A DNA stretch of 64,000 nucleotides from Helicobacter sp. MIT 00-7814. Its GTDB lineage: Bacteria > Campylobacterota > Campylobacteria > Campylobacterales > Helicobacteraceae. Each line of letters opens with the position of its first letter. Position 1 is the first letter of the stretch. Location of the stretch: NCBI RefSeq assembly GCF_003364115.1, contig NZ_NXLL01000005.1, forward strand, positions 1-64,000, given 5' to 3'. Made by a program: the position numbers and the translations under genes. Under the pieces are notes generated by a model, which saw only the letters and a list, made by a program, of their open reading frames with translations, was not told the origin of the DNA and made no database searches. This document shows, in pieces, positions 52,792 through 62,702 of the stretch.

Positions 52792-54726
52792 TTATTCTGC
52801 CATTTTATTTTGCATCGCAAAGAGGCGGTAGCTCACGCCCATTGTGCCTAAGCCCTGCTCGATGAGCGCGTAAGCTTTTGTATAAAACTCACTAATATCA
52901 TCACTGCTTAAATGCAGCACGCACACCATAAGCGTATGCAAAATATGCGCGATTGAGCCTTCAAACAAAATCCCCACAAATGGCGCGCTCGCACTTTTCC
53001 TAAGGCTTAAGCGATGCACCCTATCCACAAGCGCAAACAGCTCTTTTTTGCTCCCCACATTTACGCGCAACGCTTTTAATAGCTCATCTTTATACTCCAG
53101 CACCTCTTTTGTGTATAAATCTGCAAATTTTTTTTCTTTAAACACCTTGTTATAGTCTTTTTGGAAGTAAGATTCTATTTGTTTAATAGCGCGCGCCTTA
53201 TTGACTTTCCTTAGTTCAAACGCATCGACATCACACGCCTTGCTTCCCTGTAGATACGCACCCTCGCCCAAATTTAGCACAAGATTTGGCGCAAAAACCT
53301 TAATCGCGCGCTCAATGCTCTGCGCGCTTAGCGAAAAAAGCGCATCAGAAAAGACTTTTTTACTCTTATTTGCGCGCACTTCAAAGGCATTTGCTGGAAT
53401 GGCGCTAGATTCTTTCCCATAAAAAGAATTTTTCGCATGCTTGCTTTTGCCCTCGATATAGCCACAATCTAGCCCGCAAATCAGCACCTCTTCGCCCAAA
53501 AGTGCCGCAAGCGCAAAGCCCGCATTCCCAACATAGGGCGCACTAAACTCAACCACGCTTTTTGCCCTAAACATATACGCGCTCGCACTCCCGCCACGCA
53601 TAAACAAAAAGCCTTTTTTGGCGAGATTTAGCGCATTTGGTTGCACCACACTTCCGCATAAAAGCGTCGTGTCGCCTAGTGGCGCACCCTCTAGCACTTC
53701 TTTAAGATAAGAAATACGCTCGATTTCGATTTGAAAATCAGGCTCTATCCCATAAGCTTTGAGCGGTTTTAGCGCTGTGCCACAGGAAAAAATCAGCATA
53801 TTTGGCGCGTTTTTTTTAATAAAAGGAAGCAAAGAATCTAAACTCACCCCATTTCCCACCACGCAAATTGGCACATTCACACGCTTTGGAAGGTTTAGGA
53901 TTCCAAAATTTGCATGAAAATTTTTCACGCTATTTTTCACGCCTATCATCTCATCATCAAAGCTCCCCCACCCGCGCGCATTGATTTTATACGCCTCATG
54001 TACGATACTGCGCGCGCTGGCAATCTTAGGGCTTTCATACAAATACAGCTCAAGGCGCAAAAAATTATTCGTAATCTTATGCGTGCTAAAGTAGCTATTG
54101 ACAAACTCTTTGTTGATGAGATTTTCCACAAACAAATAGCACGACTTTTCCCCAACGCGCGCAAAAAGCAACTCAAAATCCACAAAATACAGCATAATGC
54201 GAAACATATCAAGGTATTCTTCAAAAAGTAGTAGTGAGTGAAAATACACGCCAGATTCTAAGAGAATCTGCAAAAATATCCCGCCCAACGCACCAAAAAT
54301 CGTAAGGCTTGGTAAAAAACTCGCACTCAAAAGAAACTCTTTTTGACAAGGGGAAGCAAACATAAGATCAATAAGATTATTGCAAACTTTCGCAGTTAGC
54401 GGGATTTTCTCTTCATCTAACTTTTGGAGTGTGAGATTATTTGTATAAAGCTCATAGCTTGTGTTATTGAGCGGATTTAGCGCTAGGGCGCGTTGCAAGG
54501 CTAGCATTTCGCCTTGTTTATACACAAACGCACCATCGCTAAGGTTGAGAATATTTAGCTCTTTGCCATCAAAGTAGAGATTATGCGTTGTGGGCGGAGT
54601 TTGAAGCTGTGCAAACAAGCGGGGATTAAGTGTGCTAAAAAACGCCATATTGCGCGCAAAAGTCGCACTCATATAAGAATCTAAGCGCGCAAAATTGCCT
54701 GTATGCAGGATTTCAGAAAGATTCAT
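52792..54726 (-). CDS. Maf/DUF115-type motility-associated protein
   Basis: A 644-residue cytoplasmic protein of the motility accessory factor family, linked to flagellin glycosylation with sialic-acid-like sugars (pseudaminic or legionaminic acid). The DUF115 core (about residues 275-440) is visible: NVPICVVGNGVSLDSLLPFI, FSCGTALKPLKAYGIEPDFQ and GNAGFALAALLGEEVLICG, then GLDCGYIEGKSKHA. The flanking helical regions are the family's usual ones. The start overlaps the pepP stop at ATGA. Confidence 0.85.
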   Translation of the reverse strand: MNLSEILHTGNFARLDSYMSATFARNMAFFSTLNPRLFAQLQTPPTTHNLYFDGKELNILNLSDGAFVYKQGEMLALQRALALNPLNNTSYELYTNNLTLQKLDEEKIPLTAKVCNNLIDLMFASPCQKEFLLSASFLPSLTIFGALGGIFLQILLESGVYFHSLLLFEEYLDMFRIMLYFVDFELLFARVGEKSCYLFVENLINKEFVNSYFSTHKITNNFLRLELYLYESPKIASARSIVHEAYKINARGWGSFDDEMIGVKNSVKNFHANFGILNLPKRVNVPICVVGNGVSLDSLLPFIKKNAPNMLIFSCGTALKPLKAYGIEPDFQIEIERISYLKEVLEGAPLGDTTLLCGSVVQPNALNLAKKGFLFMRGGSASAYMFRAKSVVEFSAPYVGNAGFALAALLGEEVLICGLDCGYIEGKSKHAKNSFYGKESSAIPANAFEVRANKSKKVFSDALFSLSAQSIERAIKVFAPNLVLNLGEGAYLQGSKACDVDAFELRKVNKARAIKQIESYFQKDYNKVFKEKKFADLYTKEVLEYKDELLKALRVNVGSKKELFALVDRVHRLSLRKSASAPFVGILFEGSIAHILHTLMVCVLHLSSDDISEFYTKAYALIEQGLGTMGVSYRLFAMQNKMAE

Positions 54727-55907
54727 AACACCTCAGCGACGCCATTACGCATAACGACTAAATCTTCAATCCTCACGCCAAATTCATCGCCTAAGTAAAT
54801 CCCGGGCTCAATAGAAAACACCATGCCCTCTTCTATCACCATTTCACTGCGTGCAGAAATGCGCGGAAGCTCGTGTATATCAAGCCCTATGCCATGCCCG
54901 GTGGAATGCACGAAAAACTCCCCATAGCCAGCAGATTCTATAACACTGCGCGCAAGAGAATCGATCTCTTTTGCTTTCATTCCCACGCGTGCTTTTGTGA
55001 TGGCGTTTTCTTGGGCTTTTCTTACGATGTCATAGATTTTTTGCTGTTTTTTGTTTTTAAACTTTTGATTCTTGCTAAAATCCATATTTTCGCCCACGCG
55101 CGCGGTGCGCGTCATATCCGAGCAGTAATGCTTAAATTTTATCCCCGCATCAAAAAGCAAAAGATCATTTTTGGCTAAGTTAATTTTTGCACTTGGCAGG
55201 GCGTGAGGCTTCGCACCTGTGGCATTAAGCCCGACAATTGGATTAAAGCTTAGTTCATATTTTCCTTTCGCGCTTAAAAATGTGCTGGCATAAAAATGCA
55301 GATTCTGCTCACTCATTGGCTTTTTATCCGCAATTGCCTTTGCTACGAAGTTTGCAAACTTCTTAAAAGCCTTTTTATTGAGTTTTTGAGATTGTTTGAG
55401 AAGCGCGATTTGCGCCTCATTTTTACACACGCGCAAATGCTGATGAAAATTTGGCATTGCGACAAGCTCGCATTTTGCGCCTAGATTTTCCAAATGCTTA
55501 CAAAGAGAGTGATAAAAATCAAGCGAGACTTCTAAAGAATCAAAGCCTAATTTTGTGAGTTTGAGCTTTTTAATCGCCTGTGCCAAAGTAGCGCATAAAT
55601 CCGCAGAATCCACTACTTCAATTGTATCGCCTCGCGGAAGTGAATTCCGCTTCGGCTCCGCTTCGCGCACACACTCTGCCTTGCTTTGTTGCTTAGAATC
55701 TTGGATTCTATAATGTTGGCTTGTTGTTTGAGATTCTACCAGCTCGAAATTTTTCGCAATATTTTGTTTCGCTTCCAAAACATAGCGCATATCGGTGAAA
55801 AAAAACTTAGATTCTGGCGTTTTTAGCACGATAGCATTATCGCAGTCAAACCCGCATTCATAATACTGCGCGCTTTGGGACAGCACAAAATAAGATTCTG
55901 CTTTCAT
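54723..55907 (-). CDS. Aminopeptidase P/proline dipeptidase-type metallopeptidase with repeat insert
   Basis: M24-family peptidase that cuts proline-containing peptides. The metal ligands are visible in LLFDAGIKFKHYCSDMTRT (two Asp), HSTGHGIGLDIHE (His), SIEPGIYLGDEFG (Glu) and RIEDLVV (Glu). At 394 residues it is about 35-50 longer than usual; the extra length is in the N-terminal domain (residues 60-97) and includes a copy of the palindromic repeat at 55620-55675. No ribosome site; coupled to aroQ six bases upstream. The order with aroQ is that of H. pylori. Confidence 0.9.
   Translation of the reverse strand: MKAESYFVLSQSAQYYECGFDCDNAIVLKTPESKFFFTDMRYVLEAKQNIAKNFELVESQTTSQHYRIQDSKQQSKAECVREAEPKRNSLPRGDTIEVVDSADLCATLAQAIKKLKLTKLGFDSLEVSLDFYHSLCKHLENLGAKCELVAMPNFHQHLRVCKNEAQIALLKQSQKLNKKAFKKFANFVAKAIADKKPMSEQNLHFYASTFLSAKGKYELSFNPIVGLNATGAKPHALPSAKINLAKNDLLLFDAGIKFKHYCSDMTRTARVGENMDFSKNQKFKNKKQQKIYDIVRKAQENAITKARVGMKAKEIDSLARSVIESAGYGEFFVHSTGHGIGLDIHELPRISARSEMVIEEGMVFSIEPGIYLGDEFGVRIEDLVVMRNGVAEVL
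55620..55675 (-). repeat. Palindromic repeat inserted in-frame in the pepP-type gene
   Basis: On the minus strand it reads GTGTGCGCGAAGCGGAGCC through the core hairpin GCGGAATTCACTTCCGC (55650-55634) to GGCGATACAATTG. The core is identical to copy A and the recG copy. It encodes VREAEPKRNSLPRGDTIE. Compared with recG the middle is read in another frame because of a one-base length difference that is later compensated. Confidence 0.8.
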
Positions 55908-55913
55908 TAGAAT

Positions 55914-56396
55914 CTACGCCTTTTGCGCTTGTTGCTCTTGCTGGGCTTTTAGGTGCGCGATTTCGCTAATGATTTGGAAAAGTGAAATTAAGCCCAAATG
56001 ATAGCCAAACGCGCCAAAGCCTGTTATCACGCCCGCGCACACGCGCCCTGTGTGGCTTTTAGCGCGGAAATCCTCGCGCGCGTGGATATTGCTAATATGC
56101 ACTTCCACCACCGGCACGCCACAGCTAGCGATCGCATCTGCAATTGCGATTGAAGTGTGAGAATACGCCGCTGGGTTAATCAGCACGCCATCATATTCCC
56201 CACCTATGCACTCTTGGAGCTTATCGATAATCTCGCCTTCAAAATTGCTTTGAAAAAACTCGATTTGTGCGTTATTTTGAGTTGCTTGAGCTTTGAGATT
56301 TTCATGTATTTGCTCTAGCTTAATATTGCCATAAATGTGTGGCTCGCGATGCCCTAGGATATTGAGATTTGGACCTTGAATGACAAGAATTTTCAT
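55914..56396 (-). CDS. aroQ: 3-dehydroquinate dehydratase, type II
   Basis: Third step of the shikimate pathway. The 160-residue protein has the type II blocks GPNLNILGHREPHIYG (catalytic Tyr), QSNFEGEIIDKLQE, INPAAYSHTSIAIADA, VEVHISNIHARE (catalytic His) and the C-terminal GFGAFGYHL. It is transcribed from a TATAAT at about 56448 and leads into the peptidase gene. Confidence 0.96.
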   Translation of the reverse strand: MKILVIQGPNLNILGHREPHIYGNIKLEQIHENLKAQATQNNAQIEFFQSNFEGEIIDKLQECIGGEYDGVLINPAAYSHTSIAIADAIASCGVPVVEVHISNIHAREDFRAKSHTGRVCAGVITGFGAFGYHLGLISLFQIISEIAHLKAQQEQQAQKA

Positions 56397-56442
56397 TTGC
56401 TCTCCTTTGTTTTTATGCTTTTTTGCGTTCTAAAAAGGCGCA

Positions 56443-56448
56443 ATTATA
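56443..56448 (-). promoter_or_regulatory. -10 box of aroQ
   Basis: TATAAT on the minus strand followed by TGCGCC; the start codon is about 45 bases downstream and TCTCCTTT marks the ribosome site. Confidence 0.45.
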
Positions 56449-56476
56449 GGGCAAATTCTCTTAAAAAGTTATTGCG

Positions 56477-57730
56477 CTAGATTTTATTTAGAGAATCTTG
56501 CACGATGCGCTCTAAGTTTGCCAAAGCAAGATTTATGCGGTGCTCGGATTGATTGAAATGCAATCTTGCTTGAGAAAGCGCGACTTCAGAGTTTAGCAAT
56601 TCCCTTGAAGTCTCAATATTTTGCTTGTAGCGATTTTGCACGATTTTATAGCTCTCTTCCGCCAAACTCACAGCATTTTTAGAGACTTCATATTGTTCTT
56701 TTGCGATATTTAAATCACTTAGCGCCTTATCAAGTGCCAAGTTTAGCTCACGCTTCAAATCCACCAAACGACTTTGGGCAGAGAGAATCTCAAAATGCTT
56801 AGATTCTATAACATACCTATCGCTTAAGCCATTGAAAACATTCCATGTAATGCTAAGTTTTGCTTGCGATTGCAGGTTTGTGCCGAGGCGATTGAGCGTG
56901 CTTACATCATTACTATACCAAAGGCGCGAAAAGGTAGCGTCAAACTTTGGCAAATATGCACCTTGCGCGATTTTCTTTTCATATTGCAAAGAATCTAAAA
57001 GCGCGCATAAATACAGATATTCCGAGCGTGAGTGCAACATTGAATCTTCTAACTTTGCGCGCTCAAAATTTAGCGCGTTTAAATCCTGTGGGCGCAAGGA
57101 TTCTAAAGAATCTAGCGCGATATTTTGGTTAAGCAATTTTTGCAAAGAAAGCAGGGCGTATTGCAGGGTGTTTTTGTCGTTGCTTTGCGTGACTTTGGCA
57201 TTTGCAAGCATAACCTCAACACTTAATAAATCACTTTTTGCCTTCAAACCTTGCAGATAGAAATCCTCCGCTTGGCGTCTTTGCAACTCCAAAAGGCGGA
57301 TAGATTCTGTAGAAATTGCCAAATTATCGCGCGCTTCTAAAATCTGAATATAAAGCGTTTTTGCCAGCAAAATAATATCCTGCCTTGTAGCCTCGCTAAG
57401 ATAGCGCTGTGCGGATTCTAAGCTTTCATAGCGCTTGAGGGAATAAAAATCTTTGAGTCCATTAAAAAGATTATAGCTTGCGTGAATATCGCTAAGGTTT
57501 GTGGTGATGATGTCGCCATTTACGCGTGTATTTTGCGTGATAGAATAGCGCAGTTCTAGCTTTGGTGCGAAGTTGCCATATTGCGCGCGTTTGGTGTTTT
57601 GAGCCTTTTTGACATTAAATTCTTCTTCTTGTATGCGCTGGGAATTTTTCAATGCCAACGCAATGGCTTCGTTGAGATTAAGCCCAAAACAAGAGGCAAA
57701 AAGCAAAGTAAAAAGCAAAAAGATTCTCAC
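56477..57730 (-). CDS. TolC-like outer-membrane efflux protein
   Basis: Outer-membrane channel of a three-part efflux pump. The 417-residue protein has a signal peptide (to about ASCFG, residue 16), then the duplicated helical hairpin pattern of the OEP family (LNEAIALALKNSQRIQ at the start; LDLALSDLNIAKEQY-like AL-rich helices later), with strand segments such as YSITQNTRV and ASYNLFNGL. The start codon overlaps the last codon of the RND pump gene, so TolC-like protein, pump and adaptor form one operon. Confidence 0.88.
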   Translation of the reverse strand: MRIFLLFTLLFASCFGLNLNEAIALALKNSQRIQEEEFNVKKAQNTKRAQYGNFAPKLELRYSITQNTRVNGDIITTNLSDIHASYNLFNGLKDFYSLKRYESLESAQRYLSEATRQDIILLAKTLYIQILEARDNLAISTESIRLLELQRRQAEDFYLQGLKAKSDLLSVEVMLANAKVTQSNDKNTLQYALLSLQKLLNQNIALDSLESLRPQDLNALNFERAKLEDSMLHSRSEYLYLCALLDSLQYEKKIAQGAYLPKFDATFSRLWYSNDVSTLNRLGTNLQSQAKLSITWNVFNGLSDRYVIESKHFEILSAQSRLVDLKRELNLALDKALSDLNIAKEQYEVSKNAVSLAEESYKIVQNRYKQNIETSRELLNSEVALSQARLHFNQSEHRINLALANLERIVQDSLNKI

Positions 57731-60700
57731 TAGATTTTCCTTGATTTTAGGATTTTTAAAAGGATTTTTTGCACTAGATTCTTACAAAGCACAAGATATT
57801 TTTTACAAAGCGCTTTTATCTCAAGCTCTTTTAATCTAAAATACACCCTTAGCGCGCAAGGGATTATAAGCAAGCTCAAAAGCCCAGAGAAAAGCAATCC
57901 ACCCACAAGCACCGCACCTAGCCCGCGATAAATCTCACTTCCTGAACCCACAATCACCACAAGCGGGAGCAAGCCAAACACACTTGTAAAAATACTCATA
58001 CAAATCGGGCGCAAGCGACTTTGTGTCGCTTCAGTGATAGAATCTAGCACATTTTTGCCGTAAATGAGATTGTATTTTGTCTGATACACGATTAAAATGG
58101 CATTATTTACCACGCTTCCAACCAAAATAATAAATCCTAGCAAACTTAGCATATCAAGATTTGCATTATCAAACAAATTGAGAATCCCTAGTCCCAAAAG
58201 TCCGCCAGCCACCGCAAAAGGCACGCTGAAAATAATTATAAACGGATAGCTGAAATTCCCATACAGCGCGCATAAAATAAGATAAGTAATAAGCAACGCA
58301 AGCCCAAAGCCCACAAACAAATCGCCCCTGCTAGAATCTATATCTTTTGCCGCACCGCCAAAAATAAGGCGATTATCCCGCAACTCTCCGGCGTTTTTAA
58401 GTGGCGCGATGACTTCATTTTGCAAGGTTGAGAGAATCTGCTCTAGTGGCATTTCTGGTGGGGAATTTAGCACAAGCAAAATAGAGCGCTCCCTTTCATA
58501 ATGGCGGATTTGCGACATTGAGTATTCTTGCTTAATATCTGTTAAAACGCTTAGCGGCAAAAGCTTCCCATTTGGCGTAGTAATTTGCGTATTTGCAAAC
58601 TCTTCTGGCGCATCAAAATCTTCACTCTCAAGCGCGCGCGCAATGGAGGGCGGGCTTAAATCCGGTAGGGCTTTAAGCACCAAATCGATAGTTTTTCCGC
58701 TTGGCGTTTTAAACTCATCTATTTCCTTGCCCCCTAGCACCACATCTACAATCTGCCCAAAACTCTTTGCATTAAAGCCATTAAGCGCTAAAGTTACATC
58801 ATTTGGATACAGCACTAATTCGCGCACATTGTTTTCTAGCGCGGGCAGTGGGCGCGTTTGCATATAAGGCATTTGCCTTTTTATCGCGCTATTTAGCACG
58901 CTTGCGGTGGCATTGACAGAATCTAGATTTTCGCCCACAATATAAATATAAATGCTTTGCGTGCTCACACCTTTATCAAAAATGCCCTGTTGCACGATTG
59001 AAGCCTGCACATCGGGGATATTTTCTATGCTTTTGCGGATTTGCGGGATAAGGCGCTTTACTTCAGCAGGATTGCTAGAAGTAAGCCCTAGCTGCATATA
59101 AGATTCATTACTTGCAAAAAAGAGATGCTCAATTGGTGGCAAATCCTGTGCGCTTTTTTGCGTATAGCCTAAATCGCGGATAAGATGCTTGTTTTGCTCA
59201 AAAATCGCCTGTCCAATTTCCTTGCGATTTTCATATGAAATCCCCGGTGGCGTGTTAATGTAGCCGATTAAAAGATTCTCGTTTCCCCTTGGGAGATAAT
59301 CTAACTTTGGCATAAGCGCTATGCTTACAATTACGCTTAGCCCCAAAAAGCCCACGATAAAAAGCACGCAATGTTTTGGCGAAGTGAGAATCTTACTCAA
59401 AATTCGCATTAACTTTTGACTAAGATTCCCTCCAAAAGAACTTAGTTTTTGTAAAAATGCAAAATTTTGCGCGCTTATTGTGCCAAACTTTTGCAAAAGC
59501 ACAAACTGCGCGGAAGGGATTATAAAAAGTGAAACAAAAAACGAAATAATAAGCCCAAAGCACACACTTAGCGCAATGTCAGAGAAAAGCTGCCCGATAT
59601 CTTCTTGCATATTTAAAATTGGTATAAAAATCGCAATAGTCGTAACAACAGAGGCAAAAATCGCGCCAATAACCTCAAGCGTGCCATCCACGCATGCCTG
59701 AAGCGCGCTTTTTTTCATTTGCAAATGACGCGAGATATTTTCCACCACAACGATGGCATTATCTATAAGCATACTCATCGCAAAGCTCACACCCGCAAGC
59801 GTGATGACATTAAGCGTGCGATGGGAAGCATCAAGGAGAAAAAACGAGCTAATAATACAAATTGGGATACACACAAGCACCACAAGCGTGCTTTGAATAC
59901 TACGCAAAAACACATACAGCACCGCGCACGCAAGCACAATGCCTAGCAAAATATTATTTTTCACCTGCGCGATAGAATCTAAAATATAGCCCTCTTGATC
60001 CCTGCTCCACACAAACTCTAAGCCCTGATCGCGCAAAATCGTTTCATTTAGCTCGCTCACCACAGCGCGCATATTTTGGGTAAGCTCTAAAATATTTGCA
60101 TTTGGCGTTGGGACGATTTGCACGCTCAAAGCGCGTGTGTCATTCACATAGCCATAGCTTGTCTGCTTTGCAAAGCCCTCACTTGCCACAGCAATATCTT
60201 GCAAGTAGAGAATCCGCCCGCCACTCTGCTTTATAGGCGTTTGCAAAATGGCGTTAATGTCTGTGTATTGAGATTCTACTTTAATGCGATAGCTTCGCAA
60301 GCCATAGTCCAAACTGCCTGCGGTGGTGTTTTGATTATGCGCTTTTATGGAATCTATGACTTCTGCGATGCTTATGCTATGAAAGGCTAAGGCTTTAGAA
60401 TCTAGCAAAATCTGCATTTGCGTAGCGCGCCCACCGGGATAAAACACCTCGCCAACGCCATTTACGCGCTCTAGCCTTCCTAAAATATAATCCTCAAAAA
60501 AAGTCTTATAAGTATCCACTTCGCGTTCATTCTCTGGTAGTGTGCGCAGGAAAAGATAAATTGCAGGCGGGATATTTTCCCCGCTGATGGTGATTGTGGG
60601 CTTATCGACATCTAAAGGATAGCCTTTGATTTCGTCCATTTTGGCGCTCACTTTTAAAAGCGCGAAATTCACATCGATTTCTGGGCTAAATTCTAAGCCA

Positions 60701-60975
60701 ACAATCGCGCGAGATTGCCTTGCGGTGGAAGTGAGCGTCACTAAGCCCTCAATTCCTTTGAGCGCTTTTTCTTGGCGATTGATGATTTCTTTTTCAATCT
60801 CAAATGGCGTCGCGCCACTCCAATTTGTATAAACGCTAATGGTTGGGCGTGTGACTTGTGGCAAAAGCTGGTAGGGCATATTTTTCAAACCCATAATCCC
60901 AAAAAGCAGCATAAAAATAACGCACACAAACGCTACCATGGGATTTTTGAGAAAAAATAAAAGTGCTTGCTTCAT
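57730..60975 (-). CDS. RND-family efflux pump inner-membrane protein
   Basis: Proton-driven pump of 1081 residues with two repeats, each with a large periplasmic loop, about twelve spans and the proton-relay region in span 4, MSMLIDNAIVVVENISRHL (Asp followed by Asn where AcrB has two Asp). It looks like the multidrug (HAE1) type rather than the heavy-metal type, but the distinction is weak. It is preceded by the adaptor gene (27 bases apart) and followed by the TolC-like gene with a one-base overlap. Confidence 0.9.
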   Translation of the reverse strand: MKQALLFFLKNPMVAFVCVIFMLLFGIMGLKNMPYQLLPQVTRPTISVYTNWSGATPFEIEKEIINRQEKALKGIEGLVTLTSTARQSRAIVGLEFSPEIDVNFALLKVSAKMDEIKGYPLDVDKPTITISGENIPPAIYLFLRTLPENEREVDTYKTFFEDYILGRLERVNGVGEVFYPGGRATQMQILLDSKALAFHSISIAEVIDSIKAHNQNTTAGSLDYGLRSYRIKVESQYTDINAILQTPIKQSGGRILYLQDIAVASEGFAKQTSYGYVNDTRALSVQIVPTPNANILELTQNMRAVVSELNETILRDQGLEFVWSRDQEGYILDSIAQVKNNILLGIVLACAVLYVFLRSIQSTLVVLVCIPICIISSFFLLDASHRTLNVITLAGVSFAMSMLIDNAIVVVENISRHLQMKKSALQACVDGTLEVIGAIFASVVTTIAIFIPILNMQEDIGQLFSDIALSVCFGLIISFFVSLFIIPSAQFVLLQKFGTISAQNFAFLQKLSSFGGNLSQKLMRILSKILTSPKHCVLFIVGFLGLSVIVSIALMPKLDYLPRGNENLLIGYINTPPGISYENRKEIGQAIFEQNKHLIRDLGYTQKSAQDLPPIEHLFFASNESYMQLGLTSSNPAEVKRLIPQIRKSIENIPDVQASIVQQGIFDKGVSTQSIYIYIVGENLDSVNATASVLNSAIKRQMPYMQTRPLPALENNVRELVLYPNDVTLALNGFNAKSFGQIVDVVLGGKEIDEFKTPSGKTIDLVLKALPDLSPPSIARALESEDFDAPEEFANTQITTPNGKLLPLSVLTDIKQEYSMSQIRHYERERSILLVLNSPPEMPLEQILSTLQNEVIAPLKNAGELRDNRLIFGGAAKDIDSSRGDLFVGFGLALLITYLILCALYGNFSYPFIIIFSVPFAVAGGLLGLGILNLFDNANLDMLSLLGFIILVGSVVNNAILIVYQTKYNLIYGKNVLDSITEATQSRLRPICMSIFTSVFGLLPLVVIVGSGSEIYRGLGAVLVGGLLFSGLLSLLIIPCALRVYFRLKELEIKALCKKYLVLCKNLVQKILLKILKSRKI

Positions 60976-61002
60976 TACTCTAATTGTCTCATTTTGATTT
61001 TC

Positions 61003-62049
61003 TTATTTTAATTGCGTGGATTCTCTAACCTGCGCGCCATTTTGGAGTCTATCCTGCCCGCGCGTCACCACAGAATCATTTTGCTTTAAATTTGCGCGGA
61101 TAATGGCATTTTGCCCCTGCATACTTAGCACTTCCACGCTTAGCGCCACTGCTTTAGAATCTCTGACTACAAAAATGCTAGGATTTCCTAAATAATTCAC
61201 TATAGAATCCCTTGGCACCATCGCGCCCTCCACCTTGCCACCATTTGAAAGCATCACTTCTGCAGCTTTCCCATCAACAAAGCTTCCGTCATTTTCTACA
61301 TTGATCCTCACTGGGAAAGTGCGCGTCTGTAAGTCCGCGCGTGGGATAATGGCATAAATTTTCCCGCTATAATTTTTTTTATCAATGATAATGCCAACTT
61401 CCTGCCCGTTTTTAAGAAAAGAAAGCATATGCGAAGGCACATCGACAATCACTTCCGCACTCGTGGTGTCAAGGATTTCACAAATCGCATCGCCCACTTC
61501 TATCCACTCGCCGATATTAATTTTTTTATCTACGATGATTCCTTTGATTGGTGCTTTTATGGTTTTTTTGGCAAGCTCGACTTTTGCAGATTCTAGCTCG
61601 GAAGTTAGGGCTAAGATATTGCTGTATTGGGATTTTTGCTCGTATTCGATGCTTTCATATTGCTGCAAAGAGACAGAATCTGATTTCAAAAGATTTTTAT
61701 AGCGCGCAAGCTCTTTTTGCTGGCGCTCGTGGATATATTTTGCTTGGGCGAGTTTGGCTTCTTTGCTTTGGATTTCTTTTTGTAATAAATCCGCGTTAAT
61801 CTGGGCTAGATTCGCATTGCGCTTGATAGAATCCCCGATTTTAAAATTTATCTTTTCCACCACACCGCGCGTTTGCGAGGCGACTTTGGAACTATTGCTA
61901 AAATGCAGTGTGCCTAAAAAGGTGCTTTGAGACTGCAAGCTTCCTTTTGTGATGGGCTTAGAAACCACGCTAATTTCCGCGCCAAAGCCAAAAGGCACAC
62001 ATAGCACAAGCGCGCTTATTGCAAAAAAGATAGCACCGATACCACGCAC
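61003..62049 (-). CDS. RND efflux periplasmic adaptor (membrane fusion protein)
   Basis: The 348-residue protein connects pump and outer-membrane channel. It has a signal or anchor segment at residues 4-22, a lipoyl-like half (VASQTRGVVEKINFKIGDSI), a coiled-coil hairpin (QKEIQSKEAKLAQAKYIHERQ region, about 90-145), the second lipoyl half (APIKGIIVDKKINIGEWIEVGD) and a beta-barrel (RTFPVRINVENDG). First gene of the efflux operon; about 56 bases separate it from the PilO-like gene upstream, so read-through is possible. Confidence 0.88.
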   Translation of the reverse strand: MRGIGAIFFAISALVLCVPFGFGAEISVVSKPITKGSLQSQSTFLGTLHFSNSSKVASQTRGVVEKINFKIGDSIKRNANLAQINADLLQKEIQSKEAKLAQAKYIHERQQKELARYKNLLKSDSVSLQQYESIEYEQKSQYSNILALTSELESAKVELAKKTIKAPIKGIIVDKKINIGEWIEVGDAICEILDTTSAEVIVDVPSHMLSFLKNGQEVGIIIDKKNYSGKIYAIIPRADLQTRTFPVRINVENDGSFVDGKAAEVMLSNGGKVEGAMVPRDSIVNYLGNPSIFVVRDSKAVALSVEVLSMQGQNAIIRANLKQNDSVVTRGQDRLQNGAQVRESTQLK

Positions 62050-62105
62050 GCCAACTCCTTTTTTCTAACTTTTAACGCACAAACATCGCTAGAATCTAAA
62101 AATCC

Positions 62106-62702
62106 TTAAGGCTTATATTGCAGATTCTCCTCAATAATAAGCGTATGCGGGCGATAGCGACTTTGCACGATTTCTAGCCCAAGAGTGACTTTGGAGCTTT
62201 TGCTAGCGCTATCTTCCTCGACAAAAAGTGGCACTTCAAGGCGCAACACAAAAGGCAGAGTATGCAGATTTTCCATCATTTGCACTAACTTTGTGCTATC
62301 GCTCACATAGCCTTTTAGCTCAAGCCTTGTGCGTTGCAAATCATCTTCAACAAAAACCTTTTTTTGTGTAAGCGTAAAGCTCAAAAAATAATTATGCAAA
62401 AACTCGTTTAATTCTTCAATCGCGCGCTCTTGGGTGGAATCATCTTTTGCATTTGGAAAATAGAGTTTATCAAAAGTGGCTTTATTTTGCGCGATAAAAT
62501 CCCTTACTTGCGTGCTAATTTTGTCAAAATCACTTTGAGTTTGGTTTAAAATAAGCTGGGAGCGCCTATTTTCGCTCACTTGCGTTTTATAAATCTGAAT
62601 CTTTGGAAGCAAAATCTGCGTAATACCAAAAAGCGCGATACCAGCAAAAACAATAAAAAAAAGTATATTTTTTACAATGTATTCTGATTTATAATCATTC
62701 AT
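62106..62702 (-). CDS. PilO-like pilus/secretion assembly protein
   Basis: A 198-residue protein with one N-terminal span (about residues 12-33), a coiled coil (VSENRRSQLILNQTQSDF), and a small alpha/beta domain with RLELKGYVSDSTKLVQMMENL, the ferredoxin-like layout of PilO/GspM-type proteins. The start is the second of two ATG's, six bases after AGGAGG; it overlaps the end of the upstream gene. Sequence evidence for PilO is the layout and its place after a PilN-like gene. Confidence 0.55.
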   Translation of the reverse strand: MNDYKSEYIVKNILFFIVFAGIALFGITQILLPKIQIYKTQVSENRRSQLILNQTQSDFDKISTQVRDFIAQNKATFDKLYFPNAKDDSTQERAIEELNEFLHNYFLSFTLTQKKVFVEDDLQRTRLELKGYVSDSTKLVQMMENLHTLPFVLRLEVPLFVEEDSASKSSKVTLGLEIVQSRYRPHTLIIEENLQYKP

